Positions 52,964 through 61,578 of a stretch of DNA of 64,000 nucleotides are shown here, in pieces. Position 1 is the first letter of the stretch, and every line of letters begins with the position of its first letter. This stretch comes from UBA1189 sp045594245. Lineage in GTDB: Bacteria; Bacteroidota; Bacteroidia; Bacteroidales; Bacteroidaceae. The translations under genes and the position numbers were made by a program. The notes beneath the pieces were generated by a model. That model had not been told where the DNA came from. It saw only the letters and a list, made by a program, of their open reading frames with translations, and did not search any database. The DNA is taken from the NCBI GenBank assembly GCA_045594245.1, contig JAZNYG010000019.1:15043-79042 (forward strand), given 5' to 3'.

Positions 52964-54213
52964 ATGAGCCTAAAACCTATGACATCCCCTTTGATTCAAT
53001 TGTAGAGGCTTTTTTTGATTGCATTGAAACGAAAAAATCCAATAATGACTGCATCCTCTTTATGGGACAATACCAAGAACAGCTCTTCAAACTGTGGAAG
53101 GATGTCTGTTTCGCCCGGTATAGGCCTTCTACAATCAATGTCTTCGTCAAGGAATGGCCTGTGGTGCGTGAAATCGGTGCTGCAGAATTTATAGACCGTG
53201 TAATGCAGCACTGGTGGTTTCTCCGTGTCAATCCCATCATCGAGCAACGCTATCGCTCCATGGGCGACGTGTCTAAGAACTGCCGCAAAAAACAAGGACA
53301 GAAAGCTGCTGTGGATGATGTCAGACGGATAGTGGCCGCTCATCCAGATTGGGTGGTGGGTAAATTTGACCTTAAAGGGTGCTTCATGAATGTGGACAAG
53401 CAACTGGCTTGGGAAATGATGGACATATTCATTCGCGACAATTACCAGGGCGAAGATAAGGAGTGCCTGCTTTACATCAATGCTGTACTCATCTGCCATA
53501 ATGCACAGCTGGATTTCCGTATCAAGGGGAGTCCGAAGAAATGGGACAACATTCCAAAAGACAAAAGTCTCATAGCTCAACCACCTGGCACAGCTTGTCC
53601 GGTAGGTGACCTCGTCAGTCAGGTGGTGGTCAACTTTGTCTTGAGCGTGTTCGACGAGTTTGTCACCATTATTCTCGGGTACCATGATTATGTACGCTTT
53701 TCCGATGACTTTGTCATCTTTGCTCCCTGCAGGGAGGAACTTCTGCAGCTGGTACCGAAAATGAGTGCTTTTCTCAAGGAGCAGCTCCATCAGCGGTTGC
53801 ATCCCAAGAAAATATACATCCAGCCTGTAGCGAAGGGCTTTAACTGGATAGGTACAGTTATACATCCGAATAGAGTTTACATTTCTAACCGAACGCGCGG
53901 ACGAATGTATGATTGCATCCGAAGATTCAATAAGTTGGCCGAGGCTGGCCGAGCGCTTGACTATGTGGAGAACTTCGCGCAGTCGATGAACAGTTATTTA
54001 GGTATGATGGTACACTACAACTCATACAATATCCGAAAGAAGGTCATGTATCTCATACATCCTGAATGGTGGAAGTATATGCAGTTTGAAGGCCATTGCC
54101 GCAAGTTTATCGTCAAAAAGAAGTTCCGCCAACGCTCGATCATCAGAAAGCAGCTGCGCAGTGGCGGATATAAATCCATACTTACGCCCGAATTGGAGAG
54201 GGAAGATAGTTGA
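52894..54213 (+). CDS. DGR reverse transcriptase
   Basis: 439 residues from ATG 52894 (a GTG at 52888 and another at 52951 are alternatives). Copies the template RNA with adenine-specific errors. Motifs: VGKFDLKGCF (about 155-164, catalytic Asp), the DGR-specific VGDLVSQ (about 235-241, SQ in place of the SP of group II intron enzymes), and the catalytic YVRFSDDFVIF (about 266-276, DD pair). A basic C-terminal thumb (KKKFRQRSIIRKQLR) follows. If translation starts at 52894, the first 24 residues are encoded by the template repeat (Asn-rich); conserved sequence begins around YDIPFDSIVEAFF (about 29). Immediately followed by a phage promoter. Confidence 0.93.
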   Translation: MNNGNSNNNNRNNSGRVRAVSFANEPKTYDIPFDSIVEAFFDCIETKKSNNDCILFMGQYQEQLFKLWKDVCFARYRPSTINVFVKEWPVVREIGAAEFIDRVMQHWWFLRVNPIIEQRYRSMGDVSKNCRKKQGQKAAVDDVRRIVAAHPDWVVGKFDLKGCFMNVDKQLAWEMMDIFIRDNYQGEDKECLLYINAVLICHNAQLDFRIKGSPKKWDNIPKDKSLIAQPPGTACPVGDLVSQVVVNFVLSVFDEFVTIILGYHDYVRFSDDFVIFAPCREELLQLVPKMSAFLKEQLHQRLHPKKIYIQPVAKGFNWIGTVIHPNRVYISNRTRGRMYDCIRRFNKLAEAGRALDYVENFAQSMNSYLGMMVHYNSYNIRKKVMYLIHPEWWKYMQFEGHCRKFIVKKKFRQRSIIRKQLRSGGYKSILTPELEREDS

Positions 54214-54214
54214 C

Positions 54215-54250
54215 TGTCCTATTTCCACACTCTCTATTTTAATACTTTTG
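54215..54250 (+). promoter_or_regulatory. Phage-specific promoter, copy 4
   Basis: TGTCCTA (54215-54221), 21-nt spacer, TACTTTTG (54243-54250), 17 bp before the ATG at 54268. Confidence 0.68.
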
Positions 54251-54267
54251 TCTCAAATCTATACGTT

Positions 54268-54558
54268 ATGAGACAATGCTATCTAAAATTTCTGCGTCTG
54301 TGTGTACGACTGGGACAGCTTGTTGGCATCCCCTCCGACTTGGTTGCTCATTTTCTTGTGATGTTCATGTATGGCTGTGTTTTTGCTTTACTGCTTCCTT
54401 GGAATTGGCATATTGTTATTGCTTCTGTAATAATCGTTCTGAAAGAGGTATATGATTGTATGAAACCTAATTCAACAGGATTCAGTCTGTCTGATATTGC
54501 ATATGGCTATATTGGGTTTGTTTTAGGAATGAGTTTAGCGGAAGTTTTTCGTGTCTAG
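54268..54558 (+). CDS. Small membrane protein, holin-like
   Basis: 96 residues with about three hydrophobic segments (22-40, 43-60, 75-92). The C-terminal part (KEVYDCMKPN then SLSDIAYGYIGFVLGMSLAE) resembles small phage/plasmid membrane proteins. Placed just before the lysin, it could be a second holin or antiholin. Own phage promoter. Confidence 0.62.
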   Translation: MRQCYLKFLRLCVRLGQLVGIPSDLVAHFLVMFMYGCVFALLLPWNWHIVIASVIIVLKEVYDCMKPNSTGFSLSDIAYGYIGFVLGMSLAEVFRV

Positions 54559-54559
54559 C

Positions 54560-54595
54560 TGTCCTACTTTGGCTAATTCCTCTGTCGTACTTTTG
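54560..54595 (+). promoter_or_regulatory. Phage-specific promoter, copy 5 (lysin/tail operon)
   Basis: TGTCCTA (54560-54566), 21-nt spacer, TACTTTTG (54588-54595), 22 bp before the ATG at 54618. Confidence 0.68.
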
Positions 54596-54617
54596 ATTTG
54601 GAATTAAAAACACCATT

Positions 54618-55031
54618 ATGAGTACACCTAGAGGCATTCGCAACTGCAACCCATTAAACATCGAGAGAACTGCTACCCAGTGGCAGGGTATGCGCCCCAA
54701 GCAGACTGATAAACGCTTCTGCCAGTTTATTTCTATGGAATATGGCTATCGAGCAGCGTTCAAAACGCTCTTTACCTATGCCAAAAAACATAATCTACAC
54801 ACCATACGTGAATGGATCACGCGTTGGGCTCCTCCTTCGGAAAATGATACCGCTGCTTATATCCGAGTGGTGTGTACTAGGGCGGGACTTGATAGCAATG
54901 TGCCTATAAGTATCTGCGATGCTGAGAAAATGACAGCTGTTGTGGCTGCTATGGCTTATATGGAAAACGGCATAGAGGCTGTAATGGAAGAGGTGGTCAG
55001 CGGATTTGAAATGGCGTTTGTTTATGGCTGA
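54618..55031 (+). CDS. Phage lysozyme-like murein hydrolase
   Basis: 137 residues. Begins RGIRNCNPLNIE, the hallmark of the 'structural protein P5'/lysozyme-like endolysin family (RGIRNNNPLNIRR), followed by WQGMRP and FCQFISMEYGYRAAFKTL. Expected to cleave peptidoglycan during lysis or entry. No signal peptide, so export would depend on a holin or virion delivery. The gene overlaps the next one by 8 nt. Confidence 0.82.
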   Translation: MSTPRGIRNCNPLNIERTATQWQGMRPKQTDKRFCQFISMEYGYRAAFKTLFTYAKKHNLHTIREWITRWAPPSENDTAAYIRVVCTRAGLDSNVPISICDAEKMTAVVAAMAYMENGIEAVMEEVVSGFEMAFVYG

Positions 55032-55590
55032 CGAAAAACTGATGACCGTGGGGGAGTTCAACGCGAAGGTTCGTGTGTGGACTGAGAGTATCAAAGTGAA
55101 AGCTTTTGCTACTCTTTCGCAAACTAGGGGCAATCCTAAGATGTCTCATGAATCTTTGTCTGCCACTTTTAGAGGTTGGAATGACCCTGCTATCGGTGAT
55201 GCTGATGGCCCCACTAATCGTGTGCATTTCGGCTTTCATCGACATGGAGTATATCGCTCATATGGAGCTGGGCGTGGCTATGTAATCATCAATGGTGTAC
55301 CAGTCCGTGGATATCGAGTGCGCTCTGACAGTGAAATTCGAAAGAAAACTATGCGGGACCAAGCCTTTTATATGCTGAAAGATGGATATACGTTGAGTCA
55401 GGTAAACCGTGCCAAAAAAAAATTGGATGATGATGTGGAGGTAAAACGTCGTAGAACTCCCCTCAACTGGCTTGATGCTCATATAGACAATAATATAGGG
55501 GAGTTGGCCGATGTCGCTCAAGAATTTTATGGGGATTTAGCCCTGCAGCAAATGATGGAGAATTTAGGTAAAATTAAAATCGTAAAGTGA
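55024..55590 (+). CDS. Phage tail-associated protein, unknown
   Basis: 188 residues from ATG 55024; a longer frame from 55006 lies inside the lysin gene. Contains an aromatic/His-rich middle (FGFHRHGVYRSYGAGRGYVI) and a basic helical stretch (NRAKKKLDDDVEVKRRR). Position before the tape measure suggests a tail completion protein or chaperone. Confidence 0.6.
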   Translation: MADEKLMTVGEFNAKVRVWTESIKVKAFATLSQTRGNPKMSHESLSATFRGWNDPAIGDADGPTNRVHFGFHRHGVYRSYGAGRGYVIINGVPVRGYRVRSDSEIRKKTMRDQAFYMLKDGYTLSQVNRAKKKLDDDVEVKRRRTPLNWLDAHIDNNIGELADVAQEFYGDLALQQMMENLGKIKIVK

Positions 55591-58500
55591 TGGGAAAGTC
55601 TAATGATAAGAATATTTATAGGGGGGTAACTCTGTACATCGATGGCAGAGAAGTAAAGGGAAATGCTACGGAGATTAGAGCAGAAATGAAGAAGCTCCGC
55701 AATGAAATTGATGCTTGCACCATGGGCTCTGAGGAGTATGTGCAAAAAACAAAACGATATCGAGAGCTAAACACTATCCTTGATGAACATCGAGCTGCTC
55801 TTCGCAATGTTAAGCAAGAACAGACATCCGTCTTGGATAAGGGAGTAAATCTTTTCAATAAATATGCCGCTTCCGGGGCCGCTGTGGTCGCAGCCATTAC
55901 TGGAGTCGCAATGAAGCTGAACAGCTTCCGTAAACAAATGAATGAGATTGAGGATTCTAAGGCGAACGTTCAAGCTCTTACGGGATTGGATGATGCTTCT
56001 GTTGCGTGGTTGGAGCAACAAGCAATGCGTGTCTCTACGACAATGGACGAAACGGGTCTACGCGTTCGAGAGTCGACACAGGAGATTTTGGACGCTTATA
56101 CGCTTGTCGGGTCTAATAAACCCGAATTACTGGAGGATAAAGAGGCATTACATGCAGTCACCATGGAGGTTATGAGATTGTCTTCTGCGTCAAAAATGCA
56201 ACTCAAGCCAGCTGCTGATGCAACGACTACCGCTCTTAACCAATATGGAGCTGGCGCAGAACAGGCGGCACGCTATGTTAATGTTTTGGCTGCCGGCTCT
56301 AAATTTGGTGCTGCAAACGTTGAACAGCAAGCAGCTGCAATTCTGAAAGCGGGAACGATTGCAGCAACATCCAATATACCTATCGAGGAGTTGGTTGGAT
56401 CTATCGAAATGCTTGCTGAGAAGGGTATTAAAAGTGAGATTGCAGGTACTGGCCTGAAGACTTTCCTAACTCGTCTTGCGACAGGATCCGAAGAAACCAA
56501 TCCCAAAGTCGTCGGCCTGGTTACTGCACTTGAGAACCTCAATGCCGAGGTACAAGCCGCAGAAGCTCAATCTGCTGGTGGAGGTGTCGCTCTCCTGAAG
56601 AAGCGATTTGGCGATGAGGGCATGCAGACGGCCATGATTCTTTCACAGAATGCAGAGGCCGTCCGTAACTATGCGGAAGCGGTTACTGACACCAATGTTG
56701 CTATGGAGCAAGCTGCCATCAACTCTGATACAGCGAAAGCGAAACTTGCACAGGTTAGGAATGAACTTAATCTGCAGGGTATAGAACTCGTTAAAACTCT
56801 AAATCCTGCAATTGTAAAATTCTTGAATGGCGTCGTCAATACTTCTCGCTATACCGTCAAATTTGTGGACTTTCTGCAGAAGAACCGTGCCGCGCTCATC
56901 AGTATTGGAACAGCCTTTACGCTCTACTATGGATGGCAGCAGCGTAAGATAATATGGGACAAGCTCAGCGTCTTATGGTCAGATAAACTTAGTGTATCCA
57001 TTAAGAATGTTGGAAAAGCCCTTAGCAAGAATCCGTGGGGCATAGCACTTGTAGCCATAGGTGCTGTTACTGGTGCGTTGATAGACTACAATAGAAGGAT
57101 GAAGGAGGCCGAAACACGAATTACTGCATTGGATGAAGCCAAGAAATCTGCTACGCAAACTTATGCGGATGAGTCTTCTGAAGTGCACACTTTGACAAGT
57201 AAATTACATAATAATAATCTCACTATTGAATCCAGGCGTGAAGCATTGAAACGCCTAAAAGAGATTGTTCCGGATTATCTCGCAGATTTGACAGACGAAG
57301 GTACTCTCATAAATAACAACAAGAGTGCAATTGATCAATATCTGACTTCTTTGGAAAAAAGGATTCGACTGCAGGCTTATGAGGAAAAATTGAAGGAGCT
57401 GCATAGCAAAAAAATTGAAGCTGTCGATGATTGGAGCACAAAGTCGGCCGACTATTGGAAAATTGCACGTCAAAACACTTTACAGGGATATGACCGCGAT
57501 GGATTTGTTGCTAAATCGTTGAACCTCTTAGGACTTAGTGCTGAGGGTAACGCGAAGAAACTGATGGATGATGCACGCTCAATATTGGATGATATCAATG
57601 CTGATATTGCTATAGTGGAGCAGGAAATTGAAAACGTAGCCAATTCTATGGTGACCCCAATAAATGGCAATGACGGGGATAATCCTAATCCTAATGGCAA
57701 CGGAGGAAATGTTCCTAATACTTCAGAACTCGAAAGGGTTGAGCATGAATATGCGCAGAAGCGGCTCGCTATCAAACAACAGTATCTTGATGGTGAGATT
57801 GCAACACAGGCCGACTACAACCTCAAGCTTGCAGAACTTGATGTGCAGTTGTTGGAAGAGAAACTGAAGATTGCAGGATTGGAACCTGAAAAGGTCGCTG
57901 AGATAAAAGGTCGTCTGCTCGACTTGCAAATCAAGGCAAAAGAAGACATGGTTAAGGCACGAGAGGATGCGGCCAACGAAGAACTTGCTATAGCCAAGCA
58001 GCAGTACTTGGATGATATCTATGAGGCCGAAATGGCCTACTATCGTGGCGAGAAATCCAAAGAGGAGCATCTGTCTGAGCTTACGGATTTACGGACTCAA
58101 TACTATGAGGCTGTCAAGAGCATCACTAATCTTGGGGAGAAGGAATTGAATGCCATCGTCAAGGAGCAGAACGAACAGGAACTTAAAGATGCCAAGGAAC
58201 AATATGAGAAGAAACTGCAGGCACAGAAGGAGGCTGAGGATGCTCAAATAGAATCGTATAAAGACCAGGCACAAACTTACATGGATCTGAGCCGAGAACT
58301 AGGTAACGCCTTTGATGAACTGTTCTCGGAGGAGGAAGATTCCTTCAAAAATTTCGTGCAGAACATCTTGGTGATACTTCTTGATGCTTGGGAAAAGCAA
58401 TTGGTGGCCACACAGGCGGCAGCAATAGCAAATGTGACGATGACGGATATCTCAGAGAAGGGTTTTGCTGGTATAGCCACTGCAGCTGGAAAGGTCGCAC

Positions 58501-58991
58501 TCATTACTGCGGCCTTTGAGGCAGCAAAAGGCCTCCTTAAGTCGTTTGATTCTGGCGGATATACTCCCCATGGACCATGGAATGAACCGCAAGGCATTGT
58601 CCACTCGAACGAGTTTGTCGCTAATCGCTTTGCTGTGGCCAACCCTGCAGTACGCCCTTTGCTTGACCTACTCGACCAAGCGCAGCGCTCTGGATCCATA
58701 GCACACCTTACGTCAGATGATATAGCTGCAGTTTATGGTCGTCCTTCGCTATCTTCTACAACAGTGATACCAATTCCTTCTGAAACTGGTGGCATTGAAA
58801 CCTCTCCTGAGTTGCTTCGCCTGTTAATGCGTATTGATAACACAATGGCTTCGGCCGAAGAAGCATATAAACGGCCTTCACGTTCTTATTGCTTCCTGAA
58901 TGGAGAAGGTGGAATAAAGAGGGTACAGGAGTTGGATGAAAAAATTGTGAACAACGCTAAACGAAGAACCAATGCTACAACTAACCATTGA
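55590..58991 (+). CDS. Tail tape measure protein
   Basis: 1133 residues, long and helix-rich, with repeated Ala/Gln patterns, several hydrophobic patches (LISIGTAFTLYYGWQQ near 430) and extended coiled coils (about 510-680 and 730-900). Residues about 110-400 match the TP901-type tape measure core (MEVMRLSSASKMQLKPAADA; MLAEKGIKSEIAGTGLKTFL). It fixes tail length; by the common rule of about 0.15 nm per residue, the tail would be near 170 nm. Start at the ATG at 55590, overlapping the previous stop. A C-terminal Gly/Pro segment (SGGYTPHGPWNEPQGIVHSN) is typical. Confidence 0.85.
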   Translation: MGKSNDKNIYRGVTLYIDGREVKGNATEIRAEMKKLRNEIDACTMGSEEYVQKTKRYRELNTILDEHRAALRNVKQEQTSVLDKGVNLFNKYAASGAAVVAAITGVAMKLNSFRKQMNEIEDSKANVQALTGLDDASVAWLEQQAMRVSTTMDETGLRVRESTQEILDAYTLVGSNKPELLEDKEALHAVTMEVMRLSSASKMQLKPAADATTTALNQYGAGAEQAARYVNVLAAGSKFGAANVEQQAAAILKAGTIAATSNIPIEELVGSIEMLAEKGIKSEIAGTGLKTFLTRLATGSEETNPKVVGLVTALENLNAEVQAAEAQSAGGGVALLKKRFGDEGMQTAMILSQNAEAVRNYAEAVTDTNVAMEQAAINSDTAKAKLAQVRNELNLQGIELVKTLNPAIVKFLNGVVNTSRYTVKFVDFLQKNRAALISIGTAFTLYYGWQQRKIIWDKLSVLWSDKLSVSIKNVGKALSKNPWGIALVAIGAVTGALIDYNRRMKEAETRITALDEAKKSATQTYADESSEVHTLTSKLHNNNLTIESRREALKRLKEIVPDYLADLTDEGTLINNNKSAIDQYLTSLEKRIRLQAYEEKLKELHSKKIEAVDDWSTKSADYWKIARQNTLQGYDRDGFVAKSLNLLGLSAEGNAKKLMDDARSILDDINADIAIVEQEIENVANSMVTPINGNDGDNPNPNGNGGNVPNTSELERVEHEYAQKRLAIKQQYLDGEIATQADYNLKLAELDVQLLEEKLKIAGLEPEKVAEIKGRLLDLQIKAKEDMVKAREDAANEELAIAKQQYLDDIYEAEMAYYRGEKSKEEHLSELTDLRTQYYEAVKSITNLGEKELNAIVKEQNEQELKDAKEQYEKKLQAQKEAEDAQIESYKDQAQTYMDLSRELGNAFDELFSEEEDSFKNFVQNILVILLDAWEKQLVATQAAAIANVTMTDISEKGFAGIATAAGKVALITAAFEAAKGLLKSFDSGGYTPHGPWNEPQGIVHSNEFVANRFAVANPAVRPLLDLLDQAQRSGSIAHLTSDDIAAVYGRPSLSSTTVIPIPSETGGIETSPELLRLLMRIDNTMASAEEAYKRPSRSYCFLNGEGGIKRVQELDEKIVNNAKRRTNATTNH

Positions 58992-60768
58992 TGGACAACG
59001 GGTGAATCTGGATCCTGATATTTCACTTGAGATTGTAAAATGTAATCCTTTTCTTACTAAAATAGGTGAGTACACCTATGACATAGATGTTGACCTTCGC
59101 GACCCACAGAATGCCAAGGTGTACAGCCACATAAATCGCTTGCATGCCTTCTCATACCCAAGGGGACGTACGGCTACTCTTATGGATGGAGCACGTGTCA
59201 TCTGTAGAGGACTGGAGGTATTACTTGGAGTAGAAGACTCTATTGTGAAAATCCAAATTCTGGCAGGAAACTCTGAACTGAATTATTTGGTAGGTTCAGA
59301 GGTGGATAAAATTAGGGAGATGGATTTTGGTTCTATGCCTATAGCTACAGTGACAGATGCGATAGAGATTTCTAAGAAATTATACCCCGAGGTGAACTAT
59401 ACGTTTCCTACTCTTAAATTCGTGGGCGATGATGGTGAAATCAAATATGCCAATGATGGCTTACATCTTTTAGGTGTTACGCCCGGGAGCTATTCTCCAC
59501 CATTGAAGGGGCAACCCTTTCTTTTGTATTATATTGAAAGGCTTGTTTCACTACTGGGGTATACATTGGAATATAACTGTCTTGCGAATGATGCAAGGTG
59601 GAAGCGGCTTATAATTGTAGACTCTGATTTTTCTCTTGAGTATGCCAAACATCTTCCTGATTGGACTGTTTCTGAATTTATTGATGAGGTGGAGAAATTT
59701 TTCAACTGTATATTTTTATTAGATACTCTTCATGGAAGTGTTTCTATCGTGCAGGCAAAAGATTTTTATCAGGATGAATCGCATGTTGAAATAATCAGTA
59801 GGGAGGATTTGATTGATAGGTATTCTCGTACTTTTGAAACGGAAGGTCTTGATGCAGTCGATGCGGACAATGTCGCTTATAATTTCCCAGATAGGGAGTA
59901 TTATAAGTATGCCAATCTTAATGATGAGTTAGAAGGCCTTTGCTCTGTGGTTCCAGTGAATATAGAGGATATAAATACTATAGGAGGAAAAGATTCAGAT
60001 TTTACCATTTATGAGAGCACCGATGGTTCAATGCATTTTGTTTTTGATAAAGATGGAAAGATGCAGAATGGTGATGCAGTCAAACTTTATAAACAAGTGA
60101 ATCAGTTTAAGTCTGTAGCTAAAGACGAAAGGCAATCAACCTTGTTGCTCAATATCGTTCCAGCGGAAATAGAAATGGCCTATGATATAAGTCCTGTTCC
60201 TCCTTATGAGGAATATGGATACACAAGATGTGTCTCAAGGAATGTTTATGAAGAAGTGCCTGTTCAGACTCTCAAGGATATGATTTCTTCAGGTATTCAT
60301 GCTGAGAGCGTGGGGAAAACCATGGAAGTTTGTTTTTGTCTTGGATTGACATTAGGACGTAAACTTAATGGGGTAGATTCCTCGGGATATCAAAAGTATA
60401 ACATCTATTGCGGAGAAGGAGTGGAGGATTGCCCTACAGTGCCTGTGATAACCGTACATGAACACTTGGGACAGCCCATAATGGGAGTAAATCAAGTGTT
60501 CTCATATACTATAGCTGAATGTGGTGGAATAGATCCGTTGACTCTTTCGTTGGATGGTGTGAATGGCCGTGTACTTACAGACTTCTCTTCATTGAGCTTT
60601 GATGCTTCAGAAGAGCAGACAATGCGCTTTCGCACTAACAAAATACTCTCTCCAATGTCTCTTTATATTGTTGACAACCGTTTGTTCTATTGTAAGGAAC
60701 TGCGCTCTTTTATAGAGAATGGTAAGCTGGGGACTGTTGTGGAGGCGAAGCTGTTTCCTGCAGTATAA
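58972..60768 (+). CDS. Tail tip/baseplate protein
   Basis: 598 residues, directly after and overlapping the tape measure by 20 nt. The N-terminal part (LTIDGQRVNLDPDISLEIVK, then FLTKIGEYTYDIDVDLRDPQ) recalls tail-tip or baseplate hub proteins of Bacteroidota phages. Beta-rich; no enzymatic motif. Last rightward gene of the prophage. Confidence 0.65.
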   Translation: MLQLTIDGQRVNLDPDISLEIVKCNPFLTKIGEYTYDIDVDLRDPQNAKVYSHINRLHAFSYPRGRTATLMDGARVICRGLEVLLGVEDSIVKIQILAGNSELNYLVGSEVDKIREMDFGSMPIATVTDAIEISKKLYPEVNYTFPTLKFVGDDGEIKYANDGLHLLGVTPGSYSPPLKGQPFLLYYIERLVSLLGYTLEYNCLANDARWKRLIIVDSDFSLEYAKHLPDWTVSEFIDEVEKFFNCIFLLDTLHGSVSIVQAKDFYQDESHVEIISREDLIDRYSRTFETEGLDAVDADNVAYNFPDREYYKYANLNDELEGLCSVVPVNIEDINTIGGKDSDFTIYESTDGSMHFVFDKDGKMQNGDAVKLYKQVNQFKSVAKDERQSTLLLNIVPAEIEMAYDISPVPPYEEYGYTRCVSRNVYEEVPVQTLKDMISSGIHAESVGKTMEVCFCLGLTLGRKLNGVDSSGYQKYNIYCGEGVEDCPTVPVITVHEHLGQPIMGVNQVFSYTIAECGGIDPLTLSLDGVNGRVLTDFSSLSFDASEEQTMRFRTNKILSPMSLYIVDNRLFYCKELRSFIENGKLGTVVEAKLFPAV

Positions 60769-60771
60769 AAA

Positions 60772-60801
60772 GAATCCCCACCGGCTCGAAGGTGGGGATT
60801 C
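60772..60801. terminator. Terminator between convergent phage operons
   Basis: GAATCCCCACC (60772-60782) and GGTGGGGATTC (60791-60801), 8-nt loop. On the minus strand it is followed by TTTTTATA, so it best serves the leftward genes. Confidence 0.78.
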
Positions 60802-60820
60802 GGGTGTCAATTAAGAAACT

Positions 60821-61243
60821 TCAAAGAGATATTTGAAGCGAGCCTATTCTTTTGCTGATATCTTGTAATGCATGATTAAATGTGTCTACATCTGCACTGC
60901 TTAGTGAATATACTTTGCCTCTTACCTTATAGCCATAAATACGTTGTTGTAGCCAGGCTGCAGATTTACCGAAGTAATTCTTGGCAATGTAAGATACCGA
61001 TACGATGTCTTTGACTTGCTCGAATTGTTCTTGGATGCTCAGCTGCTTTTTGAATTCCTCGACTTCGTCGTTAAGCGAATCAAATCGACTCAGCATAAAG
61101 TCTGCTATGGCATCGGCATCTTCAGGGGTAGTGTAGTGTTCCTTAATATACATGAACTTCTCCTGATATCGGGTGTCACTCTCTTCGGTTGTAGCATTCA
61201 TTATTGCTTGCAACTCTCTCAATTCTTCTTGTATAGTCTTCAT
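60821..61243 (-). CDS. Phage protein (DUF5053-like), unknown role
   Basis: 140 residues. The C-terminal half (VSVSYIAKNYFGKSAAWLQQ, then LSSADVDTFNHALQDISKRI) matches the small family I recall as DUF5053, frequent in Bacteroidota prophages, with helix-turn-helix character. The N-terminal half is a coiled coil. Same strand and promoter as the next gene; possibly a regulator of excision or integration. Confidence 0.65.
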   Translation of the reverse strand: MKTIQEELRELQAIMNATTEESDTRYQEKFMYIKEHYTTPEDADAIADFMLSRFDSLNDEVEEFKKQLSIQEQFEQVKDIVSVSYIAKNYFGKSAAWLQQRIYGYKVRGKVYSLSSADVDTFNHALQDISKRIGSLQISL

Positions 61244-61265
61244 ATTGGATTGGTTTTGTGACCCC

Positions 61266-61481
61266 TCACAAGGAGGGGTCTGTGTTAATTCCTAATTCTT
61301 TTAATCTCTCTTTGCAGAACTTGATTCCTCTTTCGATTTGTCCCTTCCGGTCAAGTATTGCATTCATTTTTCTTTCTGGAACCTCAGGACTGTTCATAAA
61401 CGTCCATTCACACATCTTTTGTTCTAACTCTAATTGTGCCAACTTGGCTAACAATTCTTTTTTTTCTTGTTCTTTGTTCAT
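61266..61481 (-). CDS. Small coiled-coil phage protein, unknown
   Basis: 71 residues, charged helical (QEKKELLAKLAQLELEQKM). Cotranscribed with the DUF5053-like gene from the promoter at 61510. Its place between integrase and regulator leaves an excisionase-like role open, without motif support. Confidence 0.6.
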   Translation of the reverse strand: MNKEQEKKELLAKLAQLELEQKMCEWTFMNSPEVPERKMNAILDRKGQIERGIKFCKERLKELGINTDPSL

Positions 61482-61509
61482 AATCTCTTGTTTTTCTTAA
61501 TTGACACTG

Positions 61510-61541
61510 CAAAGATACATAACAAAATTGATATGTGCAAG
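61510..61541 (-). promoter_or_regulatory. Leftward promoter of the two small genes
   Basis: Minus-strand CTTG (61538-61541), 20-nt spacer, TATCTTTG (61510-61517). An inverted repeat CATAACAAA (61518-61526) / TTTGTTATG (61556-61564) straddles it and may be an operator. Confidence 0.65.
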
Positions 61542-61578
61542 GATTACATAATAAATTTGTTATGTTTTTTGCGAAAAA

